From assembly GCF_008329985.2 (NCBI RefSeq), contig NZ_CP038437.2:868001-932000 (forward strand): a stretch of 64,000 nucleotides of DNA, in the 5' to 3' direction. This document shows, in pieces, positions 26,543 to 35,251 of the stretch (position 1 is the stretch's first letter; each line of letters begins with the position of its first letter). Made by a program: the position numbers and the translations under genes. The notes beneath the pieces are model-generated. The model was given only the letters and a program-made list of their open reading frames with translations. It had not been told where the DNA came from and searched no databases. This DNA comes from Halomonas binhaiensis (lineage in GTDB: Bacteria; Pseudomonadota; Gammaproteobacteria; Pseudomonadales; Halomonadaceae).

Positions 26543-27511
26543 GTGAATGTATTCCTGTTGCGCGAGGATGGTAGCGAGGTTCGTGGCGGCTTCGAATTGC
26601 TCGAGGAGTGGAAGGCCTCGAGCAATAGTCATATCTGGGTGGATATGTACCGCCTCTCGGAAGACGATGAGAATCGTATCGCTGCGGTTTTCGGCCTGCA
26701 CCACCTGGTGATGACCGATGCCAGGAGGCAGAGTCATCCTCCCAAGCTGGAAGTGTTCGATGACCACCTGTTCATACTGTTGAAGGGGCTGGATGCAGAG
26801 AGCCGAGGATTGGACTTCGGTAGTCTGCAGCTGGCCATGTTTGCCGGTGAGCGTTTTCTTGTCACCCGGCATGACAAGAGATCGGTGAGTCTGGAAGGCT
26901 GGTCCGAGTCGCCGCGCCTGGCAGAAGTCCTGAAGCAGAGCGGTATCATGCTGGCGCTGGGGATGTCGACCTCGGTGGCACGGCGCTATATCGACCTGCT
27001 GGCGGAATTCGAACCCAGCATGGAGGCGCTGGAAGACCAGCTGCAGGAAAAACCCAGCGACGCTACCATGCGTGAGTTGACTCTGTATCGCACGCGTCTG
27101 CGCAAGATGCGTCGGGATTTCAACTATCACTGCCGGATATTCGAGGCGCTGCGCGAAGAACAGGCAGTGTTCTTCCATGGCCGCAAGGGCCGCTACAAAC
27201 ACGTACTCACCGATACCTACGAGAAGTACGAACGTCTGCTGAGCCTGTGCACCATGTATTATGAGCAGGCTGGCGACCTGGTCGATGGTTATCTATCTCT
27301 GAGCTCACACGAGCTCAACAACACCATGCGGTTGCTCACATTATTGACCGCAATCTTCGTGCCTCTTGGCTTTCTGGCAGGCCTGTACGGGATGAACTTC
27401 GACTACATGCCGGAACTTCATTACCGCTGGGGATACTTCGTGCTGCTGGGTGTCATGGGGACCTTGATCGTCACCTTGCTGGTGGTTTTCCGACGCATGC
27501 GCTGGCTTTGA
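26543..27511 (+). CDS. CorA-family divalent cation transporter
   Basis: The 322-residue protein has a long acidic and helical cytoplasmic domain followed by two C-terminal membrane helices. The pore motif YGMN and the following MPEL lie near residues 280-290. The MPEL loop is closer to CorA (magnesium, cobalt) than to the zinc exporter ZntB, but the ion is not certain from sequence. A GTG start at 26543 is used, with GGGAG at 26531-26535 seven bases before it. It starts 37 bp after purU and could be read through, but its function seems unrelated. Confidence 0.85.
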   Translation: MNVFLLREDGSEVRGGFELLEEWKASSNSHIWVDMYRLSEDDENRIAAVFGLHHLVMTDARRQSHPPKLEVFDDHLFILLKGLDAESRGLDFGSLQLAMFAGERFLVTRHDKRSVSLEGWSESPRLAEVLKQSGIMLALGMSTSVARRYIDLLAEFEPSMEALEDQLQEKPSDATMRELTLYRTRLRKMRRDFNYHCRIFEALREEQAVFFHGRKGRYKHVLTDTYEKYERLLSLCTMYYEQAGDLVDGYLSLSSHELNNTMRLLTLLTAIFVPLGFLAGLYGMNFDYMPELHYRWGYFVLLGVMGTLIVTLLVVFRRMRWL

Positions 27512-27613
27512 GGTATAGGTGAGGATTTCGTCGGGGCGGCCATCCGCCGGGCTGGCGTACCAACACCGCGTAACGTAGTGATTGAGTAGCGCAGACATTT
27601 AAGCAGTGTTCCC

Positions 27614-27640
27614 ATAGGCATTCATATTGCACTTGCCTAT
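27614..27640. repeat. Inverted repeat upstream of mtgA
   Basis: ATAGGCA at 27614-27620 is matched exactly by TGCCTAT at 27634-27640 across 13 bases, about 20-45 bp before the mtgA start. It could be an operator overlapping the promoter; nothing else supports this. Confidence 0.4.
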
Positions 27641-27661
27641 ATACTGGGTCGAAATTTCGCT

Positions 27662-28375
27662 GTGTCGGACCGAAGAATGAGTGATTGGTGGCGTCCTGTC
27701 TCGAGAATTGCGCTACGCGGGCTGCTGGCTTTTGTGCTGGGGTCGGTGTTGCTGGTGCTGGTCTTTCGCGTAGTGCCGGTGTTCGGTTCCATGGTCATGC
27801 TCGAGCGCGAAGTGTCTTCCTGGTTCTCGGGCGAACCACTGGACATCCAGCAGAGCTGGCGCCCCTGGGATGAGCTGTCCGATTACGCCAAATTGGCGGT
27901 GATTGCCGCGGAAGATCAGCGTTTTCCCCAACACCATGGTTTTGACCTGGTGGAATTACGCAGGGCTATCAAGAAGGGGATGAATGGCGGTTCCCTGCGT
28001 GGTGCCAGTACCATCAGTCAGCAGACGGCCAAGAACCTGTTCCTGTGGACTGGCCGGGATTGGGTTCGCAAGGGCTTCGAGGCCTGGTTCACCACGCTGA
28101 TTGAACTGCTGTGGCCAAAAGAACGTATTCTCGAAGTCTATCTCAATATTGTCGAATTCGATCGCGGGGTCTTTGGCCTTCAGGCCGCCAGCCGGCATTA
28201 TTTCGGGGTCGATGCTGACCAGCTCAGTGCCGATCAGGCCGCGCGCCTCGCGGCGGTGCTCCCCAACCCCCTTGAGCGCAGTGCCTCCAGCCCTGGTCCG
28301 ACTACTGCCGGGCATGCCAACTGGATTCGGCGTCAGATGAGCAATCTGGGGCTTGGGTATCTCGATAAACTGTGA
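27662..28375 (+). CDS. mtgA: Monofunctional peptidoglycan transglycosylase
   Basis: This GT51 glycosyltransferase polymerises lipid II into glycan strands without a transpeptidase domain. The 237-residue protein has one N-terminal membrane helix (residues about 17-40) and the GT51 motifs in order: EDQRFPQHHGFD (catalytic Glu), GASTISQQTAKNLFLW, and KERILEVYLNIVEFDRGVFG. The start may be the GTG at 27662 or the ATG at 27677; neither has a clear ribosome site. The short downstream gap suggests cdaR may be read from the same transcript. Confidence 0.94.
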   Translation: MSDRRMSDWWRPVSRIALRGLLAFVLGSVLLVLVFRVVPVFGSMVMLEREVSSWFSGEPLDIQQSWRPWDELSDYAKLAVIAAEDQRFPQHHGFDLVELRRAIKKGMNGGSLRGASTISQQTAKNLFLWTGRDWVRKGFEAWFTTLIELLWPKERILEVYLNIVEFDRGVFGLQAASRHYFGVDADQLSADQAARLAAVLPNPLERSASSPGPTTAGHANWIRRQMSNLGLGYLDKL

Positions 28376-28394
28376 TCGTGCCGCTTCTGTGCCG

Positions 28395-29561
28395 ATGGTG
28401 AATCCTATGCTTCTGGATGCGGAACTCGCCCAGCAGATCATCGACAAGACCCAAGGCATCCTTGATGCCAACATCAATGTGATGGATACCCGTGGCGTCA
28501 TCATTGCCAGTGGCGACCGGTCTCGCCTGGGGCAACTGCATGACGGCGCGGTGCTGGCACTAAAACGTCAGCAGCAAGTGGTAATCACGGTTGACGACCA
28601 GAAGACACTGCAGGGGGTGAAACCTGGCATCAATGCACTGCTGAAATGCCACGATGAAACCGTGGGAGTGCTCGGTGTCACGGGAGACCCGGACAGGATT
28701 CGCCAGTATGTCGCGCTGGTCAAGATGGCTGCCGAAATGCTCGTGGAGCAAGCCGCGTTCATGGACCGGGTGCAGTGGGACAAGCGCCACAAGGAAGGTT
28801 TCATCCTGGCCTGGATTCAGCGTGAATTGAGTGAAGAACAGCTCCAGAGCTGGGCGGTGCGATTGGGTATCAACATCCATGAGCCGAGGGTGGCGGTTCT
28901 GATCGAACTGGGCAAGGCGAATCCCATGTCGAACCTCAGTGACATGCAGCAGGTGATCGAGTTATTGGAGTTTCCCAGTCGCGACAACCTGGTAGCCATG
29001 GTCTCGACCCGCCAGTTGGTGGTGCTCAAACCCTGCAGCACACCAAGAAGTGGCCAACCCTGGGGAGAACGTGAGAGCCAGCGTATCGATGTGCTGATGG
29101 AACGCCTGGAAGACCTGGGAATTGCCCAGGTCAAGGTGGCTCTGGGGCAATTCTTTCCCGACCCGACACTGCTTCCGCTTTCCTTCCAGAGCGCCTGCCA
29201 AGTGATGCAGACCGGCAAGTTGCAGAACCCTGAATGCCACAAGTATCTGTTCGATGATCTTCGCCTGCCAGTGTTACTGGCCCCCTTGGCGGACAAATGG
29301 CAGGGGGCTCAGTTGAAGACGGCCATCGAAGCATTATGTAAGCAGGATACTTCAGGAAAGCTACTCAAGACCTTGCATACGCTTTACCATCACCAAGGTA
29401 GCCTAACCCAATGCGCTCAAGCGCTGCATGTGCATCGCAATACACTGCGCTATCGCCTGAACCGCATCCATGACATCACGGGAATTTCTCCTCACCACTT
29501 CACCGGGCTGGTGGAGCTGTATCTGGGAATACAGCTGCAGGTGTCCGGAGGAGAGGGATAA
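28395..29561 (+). CDS. cdaR: Sugar-diacid-type transcriptional regulator (CdaR family)
   Basis: The 388-residue protein has an N-terminal diacid-recognition domain (residues about 5-135, with INVMDTRGVIIASGDRSRLG) and a C-terminal PucR-type helix-turn-helix (HVHRNTLRYRLNRI). Family members activate uptake and use of glucarate, galactarate or glycerate. The GntP permease at 30.9 kb would be a natural target, though a 1.3-kb gap lies between. The ATG at 28395 is chosen because homologues begin shortly before the DAELAQQI segment. Confidence 0.88.
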   Translation: MVNPMLLDAELAQQIIDKTQGILDANINVMDTRGVIIASGDRSRLGQLHDGAVLALKRQQQVVITVDDQKTLQGVKPGINALLKCHDETVGVLGVTGDPDRIRQYVALVKMAAEMLVEQAAFMDRVQWDKRHKEGFILAWIQRELSEEQLQSWAVRLGINIHEPRVAVLIELGKANPMSNLSDMQQVIELLEFPSRDNLVAMVSTRQLVVLKPCSTPRSGQPWGERESQRIDVLMERLEDLGIAQVKVALGQFFPDPTLLPLSFQSACQVMQTGKLQNPECHKYLFDDLRLPVLLAPLADKWQGAQLKTAIEALCKQDTSGKLLKTLHTLYHHQGSLTQCAQALHVHRNTLRYRLNRIHDITGISPHHFTGLVELYLGIQLQVSGGEG

Positions 29562-30080
29562 ATATAGTGCCATATAATGGCATTCTGCTCCTTTCTGCTA
29601 TACAGCCTTATCATAATAGAGTATTAAAAAAAGACTGTTATTGTGCACATTCAATACTTGTTGAGTGGATTTTTTTACGTGCATAAAGTTTTTGTAATTT
29701 CTCAGAGAAAGTATGCTATTTAAAATATAGTAAATATTATTCACCAGGACGCGTAGCTATATCTCCACTATCCACGATGATTTTTGCGAGATCTGTAAGG
29801 AAGCCGTAAGCAGAGAGAGGAGGGCGAAAAGAGGAGATATGGTTTTTGTTTTTTAATATATTCATAAGTTTATGAAAGAATGTGCGATGTCTTGGTATCT
29901 TCAAGTGAATGCTAAATGAAGAGAGCAACCTGTCTTGTCCCTTAGCATATATCAAGACGAGATACCTGGGACCGATTCTGAAGCTGGATGAAGAGTCAAA
30001 GGGATAAAGTATTCAGGGGTGATCCATCGAAATGAGATAGTGTGTTCGTGACGATGGCTACCTGAAAAAGGAGAAAGATA
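29562..30080. other. AT-rich intergenic region between cdaR and a small orphan gene
   Basis: These 519 bases are clearly richer in A and T than the flanking genes. A short perfect hairpin (TGCCAT, three bases, ATGGCA) lies at 29568-29582 just after cdaR. A 72-codon minus-strand frame starting with TTG at 29955 exists but has no ribosome site and is not claimed. The promoter of the gene at 30081 must lie here. Confidence 0.5.
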
Positions 30081-30467
30081 ATGATTTCATTCAAGCACCT
30101 ACTTCCTATAAGTCTCAGTAGTAGTGATGAATCATTTGTCATCAAGAAGCATATCTTGGGGCATCCAGACTATCATCTTCAAGGACTGTATATCTATAGG
30201 GATCATTCTCTGTATAGAATTTTATCATTTGAATGGGGGGATGAAGCCGATGTGGTAAAGAGACTGATCCTTCAGCATAAAAAGCTCATGAATGCTGATG
30301 ATTTCAATACCTGGTTTGATGGGTGCTTTCCGGAAACGATCATGCAGCTGTCAAGAAAACAGCTGGAACTCATCTTCCAGCATAGGCCTACAATGATCAG
30401 GGATATCTTCAGAAGAAGGGAATTACACTACTGGGATATGACAAGGACATATGGAGAAGGCTACTAG
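30081..30467 (+). CDS. Hypothetical protein of AT-rich composition
   Basis: The 128-residue protein has no signal peptide, membrane helix or motif I recognise. It is rich in charged and aromatic residues, with a basic C-terminal part (RDIFRRRELHYWDM). AAGGAG at 30068-30073 stands seven bases before the ATG, the best ribosome site in this area, so I consider it real. Its A+T content is unlike the core genes around it, which suggests recent acquisition. It stands alone between cdaR and gntP. Confidence 0.65.
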   Translation: MISFKHLLPISLSSSDESFVIKKHILGHPDYHLQGLYIYRDHSLYRILSFEWGDEADVVKRLILQHKKLMNADDFNTWFDGCFPETIMQLSRKQLELIFQHRPTMIRDIFRRRELHYWDMTRTYGEGY

Positions 30468-30903
30468 AATACAAGGGACGCACGGCATCAATGCCTGCGT
30501 GTGAGAGACACTGGGCTATAACAACGGGGCTATAACAACAGGGCTATAACCACCACCCTCGGTGATACCTTTCGAGCCAAGCGCAGGACGCTTCAATTCG
30601 CTCCCTGGGAGTTGGTGGTGCACCAACCTGATGTCCCTCATCCACCATGGACTCAGTTGCAGCGGGCCTTGTGCGGCCTTCTTGGATGAGGGAAGAGTAG
30701 CTGCTCGATGAGAATGTCTGAAACGCACTTTTGTCAACATGCACAAATTCTAATGCCTGAAATGTCTAGCTCTCTGTTCGTAAGCACAGGGCTTGATGAT
30801 AATGGGTTGGGCATACTCCGCTCGGGAGCAATGTGCATGGAGGCGTTGCCAGCTCAAGTGTGATTGGCTCCCTCATACAAGAGATAACACCAATGGAGCC
30901 CAC
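30468..30903. other. Intergenic region upstream of the GntP permease
   Basis: The 436 bases hold no convincing gene. They contain the 14-bp tandem repeat at 30513-30554 and the gntP ribosome site (GGAG at 30895-30898). Confidence 0.5.
30513..30554 (+). repeat. Three-unit 14-bp tandem repeat (GGGCTATAACAACN)
   Basis: Units at 30513-30526, 30527-30540 and 30541-30554 match at 11 or more of 14 positions; the last ends in CCACC. The array lies 350 bp before gntP and 46 bp after the orphan gene. Confidence 0.9.
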
Positions 30904-32265
30904 ATGAGTCTGATTCTGATATTGCTGGCGGTGATCGTGTTCATCGTTCTGGCTACCAGCAAGTTCAAGGTCCACCCTTTTCTTGCCCTGCTGGCGGCGG
31001 CCTTCATTGCTGCCTTTGCCTATCGACTGCCGCTGGATACCATTGCCGACACCATCACCTCGGGGTTTGGTGGCATTCTCGGCTATATCGGCCTGGTCAT
31101 TGTGCTGGGCACCATCATCGGGGTGATTCTGGAGAAGAGTGGAGCGGCCATCACCATGGCCGATGTGGTCATTGCCAAGCTGGGGGATCGCTTTCCTAAT
31201 CTGACCATGTCGATCATCGGCTATATCGTTTCCATACCGGTGTTCTGTGATTCTGGCTTTGTCATTCTCAACTCGCTCAAGGAATCCCTGGCCAAGAAGC
31301 TCGATACGTCTCCCATTGCCATGAGCGTGGCGTTGGCCACGGGACTTTATGCAACCCATACCTTCGTGCCACCGACTCCCGGCCCCATTGCGGCAGCGGG
31401 TAATCTTGGGCTCGAATCCAACCTGGGACTGGTCATTGGCGTGGGCGTTGTGGTCGCAGCGACTGCCGCGCTGGCCGGGTTGTTGTGGGCCGGGCTGTTT
31501 TCCCATACCCAACCGGATGTGGAGAATCCGGCACTGGAAGATGATGCGCACCATCAGGACTGGGAAGCACTCAAGGCATCCTATGGCCGTTTGCCTAGCC
31601 CGTTCATGGCTTTTGCCCCGATCTTTGTTCCCATCCTGCTGATCTGCATTGGCTCCATTGTGCGCTTGCCAGCGGCTCCCTTGGGCGAGGGAGACCTGGC
31701 GGCATTGCTCAGTTTCCTTGGCCAGCCACTCACTGCCCTGGTCATTGGCTTGCTGCTGTCGTCCTTGCTGCTCAAGGGGGACAACAAGATCGAGCAGTTC
31801 AGCCAGCGCATTGGCGATGGCATCGTCGCTGCTGCGCCAATTCTGCTGATCACCGGTGCAGGTGGTGCCTTTGGTGCCGTGCTCAAGGCAACACCTCTGG
31901 GCGACTACCTGGGAGCAACGTTGTCGGCGCTGGGAGTGGGCATCTTCATGCCGTTCATTGTATCGGCGGCGCTCAAGAGTGCCCAGGGTTCCTCGACAGT
32001 GGCTCTGGTCACCACTTCAGCGCTGGTGGCTCCTATGCTGGGAGACCTGGGGCTGGACTCAGAAATGGGTCGTGTGCTGACCGTCATGGCTATCGGTGCT
32101 GGCGCCATGACCGTATCTCACGCCAACGATAGTTTCTTCTGGGTGGTGTCCCAGTTCAGCCGCATGAGCGTGGGGCTGGCCTATCGTGCCCAGACCATGG
32201 CAACTCTGGTGCAGGGTGTGACAGCAATGGTGCTGGTGTATGTGTTGTCATTGGTCTTGTTATAA
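30904..32265 (+). CDS. GntP-family gluconate/glycerate:H+ symporter
   Basis: The 453-residue inner-membrane protein has about twelve to fourteen hydrophobic spans and GntP-family blocks: FGGILGYIGLVIVLGTIIG, SIPVFCDSGFVIL and HTFVPPTPGPIAAAG. Members take up gluconate, glycerate or related acids with protons. The ATG at 30904 follows GGAG by five bases; the upstream in-frame ATG at 30793 lacks a ribosome site. Pairing with cdaR hints at glycerate or an aldarate product as substrate, but no kinase gene is nearby, so this is inference. Confidence 0.88.
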   Translation: MSLILILLAVIVFIVLATSKFKVHPFLALLAAAFIAAFAYRLPLDTIADTITSGFGGILGYIGLVIVLGTIIGVILEKSGAAITMADVVIAKLGDRFPNLTMSIIGYIVSIPVFCDSGFVILNSLKESLAKKLDTSPIAMSVALATGLYATHTFVPPTPGPIAAAGNLGLESNLGLVIGVGVVVAATAALAGLLWAGLFSHTQPDVENPALEDDAHHQDWEALKASYGRLPSPFMAFAPIFVPILLICIGSIVRLPAAPLGEGDLAALLSFLGQPLTALVIGLLLSSLLLKGDNKIEQFSQRIGDGIVAAAPILLITGAGGAFGAVLKATPLGDYLGATLSALGVGIFMPFIVSAALKSAQGSSTVALVTTSALVAPMLGDLGLDSEMGRVLTVMAIGAGAMTVSHANDSFFWVVSQFSRMSVGLAYRAQTMATLVQGVTAMVLVYVLSLVLL

Positions 32266-32374
32266 GGGAAACACGGCATAAACTTGGATGTGGCTGCGCG
32301 TCTGATCCATGCTGTGACCATGGCGTGTGATTTTTGGTTCGTGATTCATGATGGGCGGTTAAAAGGAATCAACC

Positions 32375-33070
32375 ATGGCAACGGTACTGGCTTTCGATGT
32401 GTACGGAACCCTGATCGATACCCACGGTGTGGTGACAGAACTCGAGAATCGGCTGAAAGCTCAGTCGAGCGGAGACGAGCGGGAGACTCTTGCTCGAGAG
32501 TTTTCTCGTCGCTGGCGCGACAAGCAACTGGAATACAGCTTTCGGCGCAGTGTGATGGGGGCCTGGGTGGACTTTTCCGAGTGCACTCAGGCGGCCCTGG
32601 AGTTCACCGACCGTGTCCTGCAGACAGGGCTATCCGAAGGTGACAAGGACCACCTGATGATGGCCTATGACCGTTTGCCAGCTTTCGAGGAGGTATCGAC
32701 GGCACTGGAGCGCTGTCACGCGGCAGGGCTGACCTGCGTGGCCTTTTCCAATGGCAGCCGCAAGGCGGTGGAAGGGCTATTGCAGAATGCTGGAGTGCTT
32801 GAGCGTTTCGATGATGTGATCAGTGTCGAGGAGGTCAAGCGTTTCAAGCCGGATCCGGCGGTCTATGCCTACCTGAGAAGTCGGCTCGAGGTGGCGCCAG
32901 GGGATACCTGGCTGATTTCCAGCAATGCCTTTGATGTCATCGGTGCGCGGCATGCAGGGTTGCATGCCGCATGGGTGCGACGCAGCCTGGAGGCGCCCTT
33001 CGATCCCTGGGGGATCGAGCCGGACATGACGGTGACAGGACTCGACGACCTGGCAGATCAATTGGCCTGA
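32375..33070 (+). CDS. Haloacid dehalogenase type II family hydrolase
   Basis: The 231-residue protein carries HAD motifs: nucleophile D8 in AFDVYGTLID, SNGS (motif II), KRFKPDPAVYAY (motif III Lys) and SSNAFDVIGARHAG (motif IV). This pattern, including the SSNAFD block, is that of L-2-haloacid dehalogenases, which replace a halogen by hydroxyl, although many relatives act on other compounds. AAGGA lies seven bases before the ATG. It is convergent with the DUF3047 gene, with 19 bp between the stops. Confidence 0.85.
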   Translation: MATVLAFDVYGTLIDTHGVVTELENRLKAQSSGDERETLAREFSRRWRDKQLEYSFRRSVMGAWVDFSECTQAALEFTDRVLQTGLSEGDKDHLMMAYDRLPAFEEVSTALERCHAAGLTCVAFSNGSRKAVEGLLQNAGVLERFDDVISVEEVKRFKPDPAVYAYLRSRLEVAPGDTWLISSNAFDVIGARHAGLHAAWVRRSLEAPFDPWGIEPDMTVTGLDDLADQLA

Positions 33071-33089
33071 AGGGGCGCGGCCGCAGTCA

Positions 33090-33761
33090 TCATGGGCACT
33101 GAGGTGGATTGGCGTCGCTGGAAAGTTCCATCTTGCTGAACCAGGCGGTGGCATCGACATTGGCGTTGTCGCCATCGCTCATCAGTGCGATCCCGTTGAT
33201 ACGCGCAGGGCTTGAACCGAACAGGCGCTGATAGTCGGCCGCGATGTCACGGACTTCTCCCACCCACTGCCCGGCGCGTTCATTTCCACTTTGCAGGGCC
33301 AGCAACACAGCCTTGTCGGTAAAGGCATTGGGCCAGCTGGTATCGATGGGCTGGTTCGATGACCACACGTAGTTGACCGATTCTACCTGCCAGGGCAGCA
33401 CTCCAGTCTTGCGGGCAACATACACCCGTGCCGCGTAGTCGTCGCCACTTCTACTCCGTTCATTCACGCCTGAATGCACATTGGATACCTGCCAGCACCA
33501 GCGCAGATAGGGGGTTTCCCGCAGGTCAATCTTTCTTTCCAGGTACTTGGCCGATGCCTGATGGTTGGCACGAGCCATCAGTACTGTCATACCGTCACGC
33601 TGTGTCAGGCGATAGTCGGTTGCTCCGGCAAAGGATTTTTCTGGCCAGTCCATCATGGCCCGGGGGCTGAAATGCATGTCTGCCGCAATGGCCGCTCCAC
33701 TACCTGAAAGGACCAGCGATAGAAGGAGTGCTCGAGGAAAGAGAGTTGGGAGAGAAGACAT
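33090..33761 (-). CDS. Secreted DUF3047 family protein
   Basis: The 223-residue protein begins with a signal peptide (hydrophobic residues about 8-27 ending in AIAA) and continues with a beta-rich domain. The YLRWCWQV, GDDYAARVYV and NYVWSSNQ blocks are those of DUF3047, whose function is unknown. The ATG at 33761 is chosen because it places the signal peptide at the N-terminus; the frame stays open 120 bp upstream. It is the last gene of the nine-gene minus-strand operon and would act in the periplasm. Confidence 0.8.
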   Translation of the reverse strand: MSSLPTLFPRALLLSLVLSGSGAAIAADMHFSPRAMMDWPEKSFAGATDYRLTQRDGMTVLMARANHQASAKYLERKIDLRETPYLRWCWQVSNVHSGVNERSRSGDDYAARVYVARKTGVLPWQVESVNYVWSSNQPIDTSWPNAFTDKAVLLALQSGNERAGQWVGEVRDIAADYQRLFGSSPARINGIALMSDGDNANVDATAWFSKMELSSDANPPQCP

Positions 33762-33786
33762 GGTAGTGACCCCAAGATATTGTCGT

Positions 33787-34005
33787 TCAGGATGAGCCGG
33801 GCGGGTCGTTCTTGTCGTTTCTGGGAGGCGCTTGATTGAAATGCTCACCGGCACGGTGAAGCAGCTGAAATTGCTTCTCACAACGACGGCAGGCCCCGCA
33901 CAACAGCAAGTGGAAGCGTAGAGTCAGGCGCTCACGGGAGGTTAAAGGAGTATCAAGCTGTTTCGACATCAGCCTGGTGGCAGCTTTACAGTCCTTCATG
34001 CTCAT
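33787..34005 (-). CDS. Small zinc-finger anti-sigma-like protein
   Basis: The 72-residue protein has an N-terminal Cys (MKDC), then HLLLCGACRRC, which fits the H-x3-C-x2-C zinc-binding core of zf-HC2 anti-sigma domains. There is no membrane helix, so it would be a soluble sensor or binding partner. Its start overlaps the sigma factor stop by 4 bp, the usual arrangement for a sigma/anti-sigma pair. Confidence 0.8.
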   Translation of the reverse strand: MSMKDCKAATRLMSKQLDTPLTSRERLTLRFHLLLCGACRRCEKQFQLLHRAGEHFNQAPPRNDKNDPPGSS

Positions 34006-34592
34006 GCGATTTCCTCCAGCCAGCCTTTCTCTATGCAGGCCCGTAGTTTCAAGCGGGCGCGGTGTAATATCACCCAGGCATTAGTCTCCTTGATGCCGAC
34101 TTCCTTACAGATATCTTCAGTGGACAGTCCCATCAATTCGCGCAGGGAAAATACCCGTGCAACGTTGTCGGGCAGTGCCAGCATGCAGGCATCGAAGACT
34201 TGCCAGAAATGCTCGTTTTCAAAAGCCTGGTCCGGGTCACCCCAGGCCTGGGGCCTGGAAGCTTCATGCCAGTGGCCATCCTGGAGAAACATGCGATCGA
34301 TCGCCTCATCATTGGTTTCGTCGCTGAAGGGCTCCCATCTCCCCATGCGTTTCTGTTGACGCATCTGGTCGAGCAGTTTGTATTTGAGAATGCCGAATAC
34401 CCAGGTCTCGTAACCGGAACGTCCAGAGAAACTGTCGTTTTTTTCGATGGCGGAAATCAAGGCTTCCTGGACGGCATCCTCGGCTGCGGCATGATCGCGC
34501 AAGTGAAGTCGGGCGAAAGATAGCAGCCGTGGTCGCACGGCTGCGAGCTTGGCATGACGGTCTTCCATGGTGTCGGAGGTATCAACGGTCAC
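34002..34592 (-). CDS. ECF-type sigma-70 family RNA polymerase sigma factor
   Basis: The 196-residue protein shows region 2 (RLHLRDHAAAEDAVQEALI, then YETWVFGILKYKLLDQMRQ) and region 4 (LPDNVARVFSLRELMGLS, then KETNAWVILHRARLKLR). It resembles the TIGR02943-type group, which is often paired with a small zinc-binding protein as here. A GTG start at 34592 has GGAG eight bases upstream and overlaps the end of the preceding glycosyltransferase gene by 4 bp. It probably controls its own operon, and its inducing signal is unknown. Confidence 0.9.
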   Translation of the reverse strand: MTVDTSDTMEDRHAKLAAVRPRLLSFARLHLRDHAAAEDAVQEALISAIEKNDSFSGRSGYETWVFGILKYKLLDQMRQQKRMGRWEPFSDETNDEAIDRMFLQDGHWHEASRPQAWGDPDQAFENEHFWQVFDACMLALPDNVARVFSLRELMGLSTEDICKEVGIKETNAWVILHRARLKLRACIEKGWLEEIA

Positions 34593-35251
34593 AACGAGAT
34601 CTCCAGGGAGTTGAGTTCCTTGTTAGTGAGGTGCATCAGGTCTTCAGGAGTATCGAGGTCTCGGACTTTTGCAGGGCAGGACAACGACCAGCCGAGCCTT
34701 GCTAGTCGGTCCCGGGTTTGTGCCATGACCCGGGAAGTGCCCCAGGATATGTCGGAAAATAGTTCGAGGTCGGTGTTACGCACACCCACTAGAGCATAGC
34801 CGCCGTCCATTGCGGGAAGGAAGACGCTATCTACATGATTTAATTGTTGGAAACAAAGAATCAGCATATTCCTACAAAGAGCGGGGCAGTCGGTGCCAAT
34901 AAGCAAGCCCGGTTTTTTCATGCACTGCAGTGCATGGTGCATACGTGTGCCAAGGTCCCCGGAAGGTTGGGCGCGCAGCGTGATGCCATAAGTGTCGGCC
35001 AAGGATAGAAACAGTGGATGCTGGTGATCCAGTGCTGTCCACAAGGTGATGTTGGCAGCAGGAGTGCTTTCCAGTGCGGTGGCCAGAGTCAACTGAATCA
35101 GCCTGGCCTGCAGGCGAGCGGCACCTTCTGCTCCGAGTGCCGGAATCATGCGGGTCTTGGCCTTGCCGGGGAGAGGTGCCTTGGCCAGAATAGCCAGGGG
35201 GAAATTCCCTTGGGTGGAGGAAGGCACAGCAGAAATACGATCATCGTACAT
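34589..35251 (-). CDS. TIGR04282-type glycosyltransferase-like protein (DUF2064)
   Basis: The 220-residue protein has a GT-A-like nucleotide-diphospho-sugar fold with AILAKAPLPGKAKTRM at the N-terminus, then LLIGTDCPAL and PAMDGGYALVGV. These match the TIGR04282 (DUF2064) group, whose members were linked with arsenosugar biosynthesis by gene context. The ATG at 35251 is preferred: GAGG lies nine bases upstream and it overlaps the end of the preceding TIGR04283 gene by 11 bp. No arsenic methyltransferase gene is visible in the window, so the arsenosugar role is not supported locally. Confidence 0.85.
   Translation of the reverse strand: MYDDRISAVPSSTQGNFPLAILAKAPLPGKAKTRMIPALGAEGAARLQARLIQLTLATALESTPAANITLWTALDHQHPLFLSLADTYGITLRAQPSGDLGTRMHHALQCMKKPGLLIGTDCPALCRNMLILCFQQLNHVDSVFLPAMDGGYALVGVRNTDLELFSDISWGTSRVMAQTRDRLARLGWSLSCPAKVRDLDTPEDLMHLTNKELNSLEISL

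Noticed and set aside
26543..27511. Naming the CorA-family protein ZntB
   Set aside because: The YGMN plus MPEL loop is closer to CorA; the ion cannot be fixed from the sequence, so no symbol is given.
29737..29955. 72-codon minus-strand gene with TTG start
   Set aside because: No ribosome site, no motif, and it lies in an AT-rich gap.
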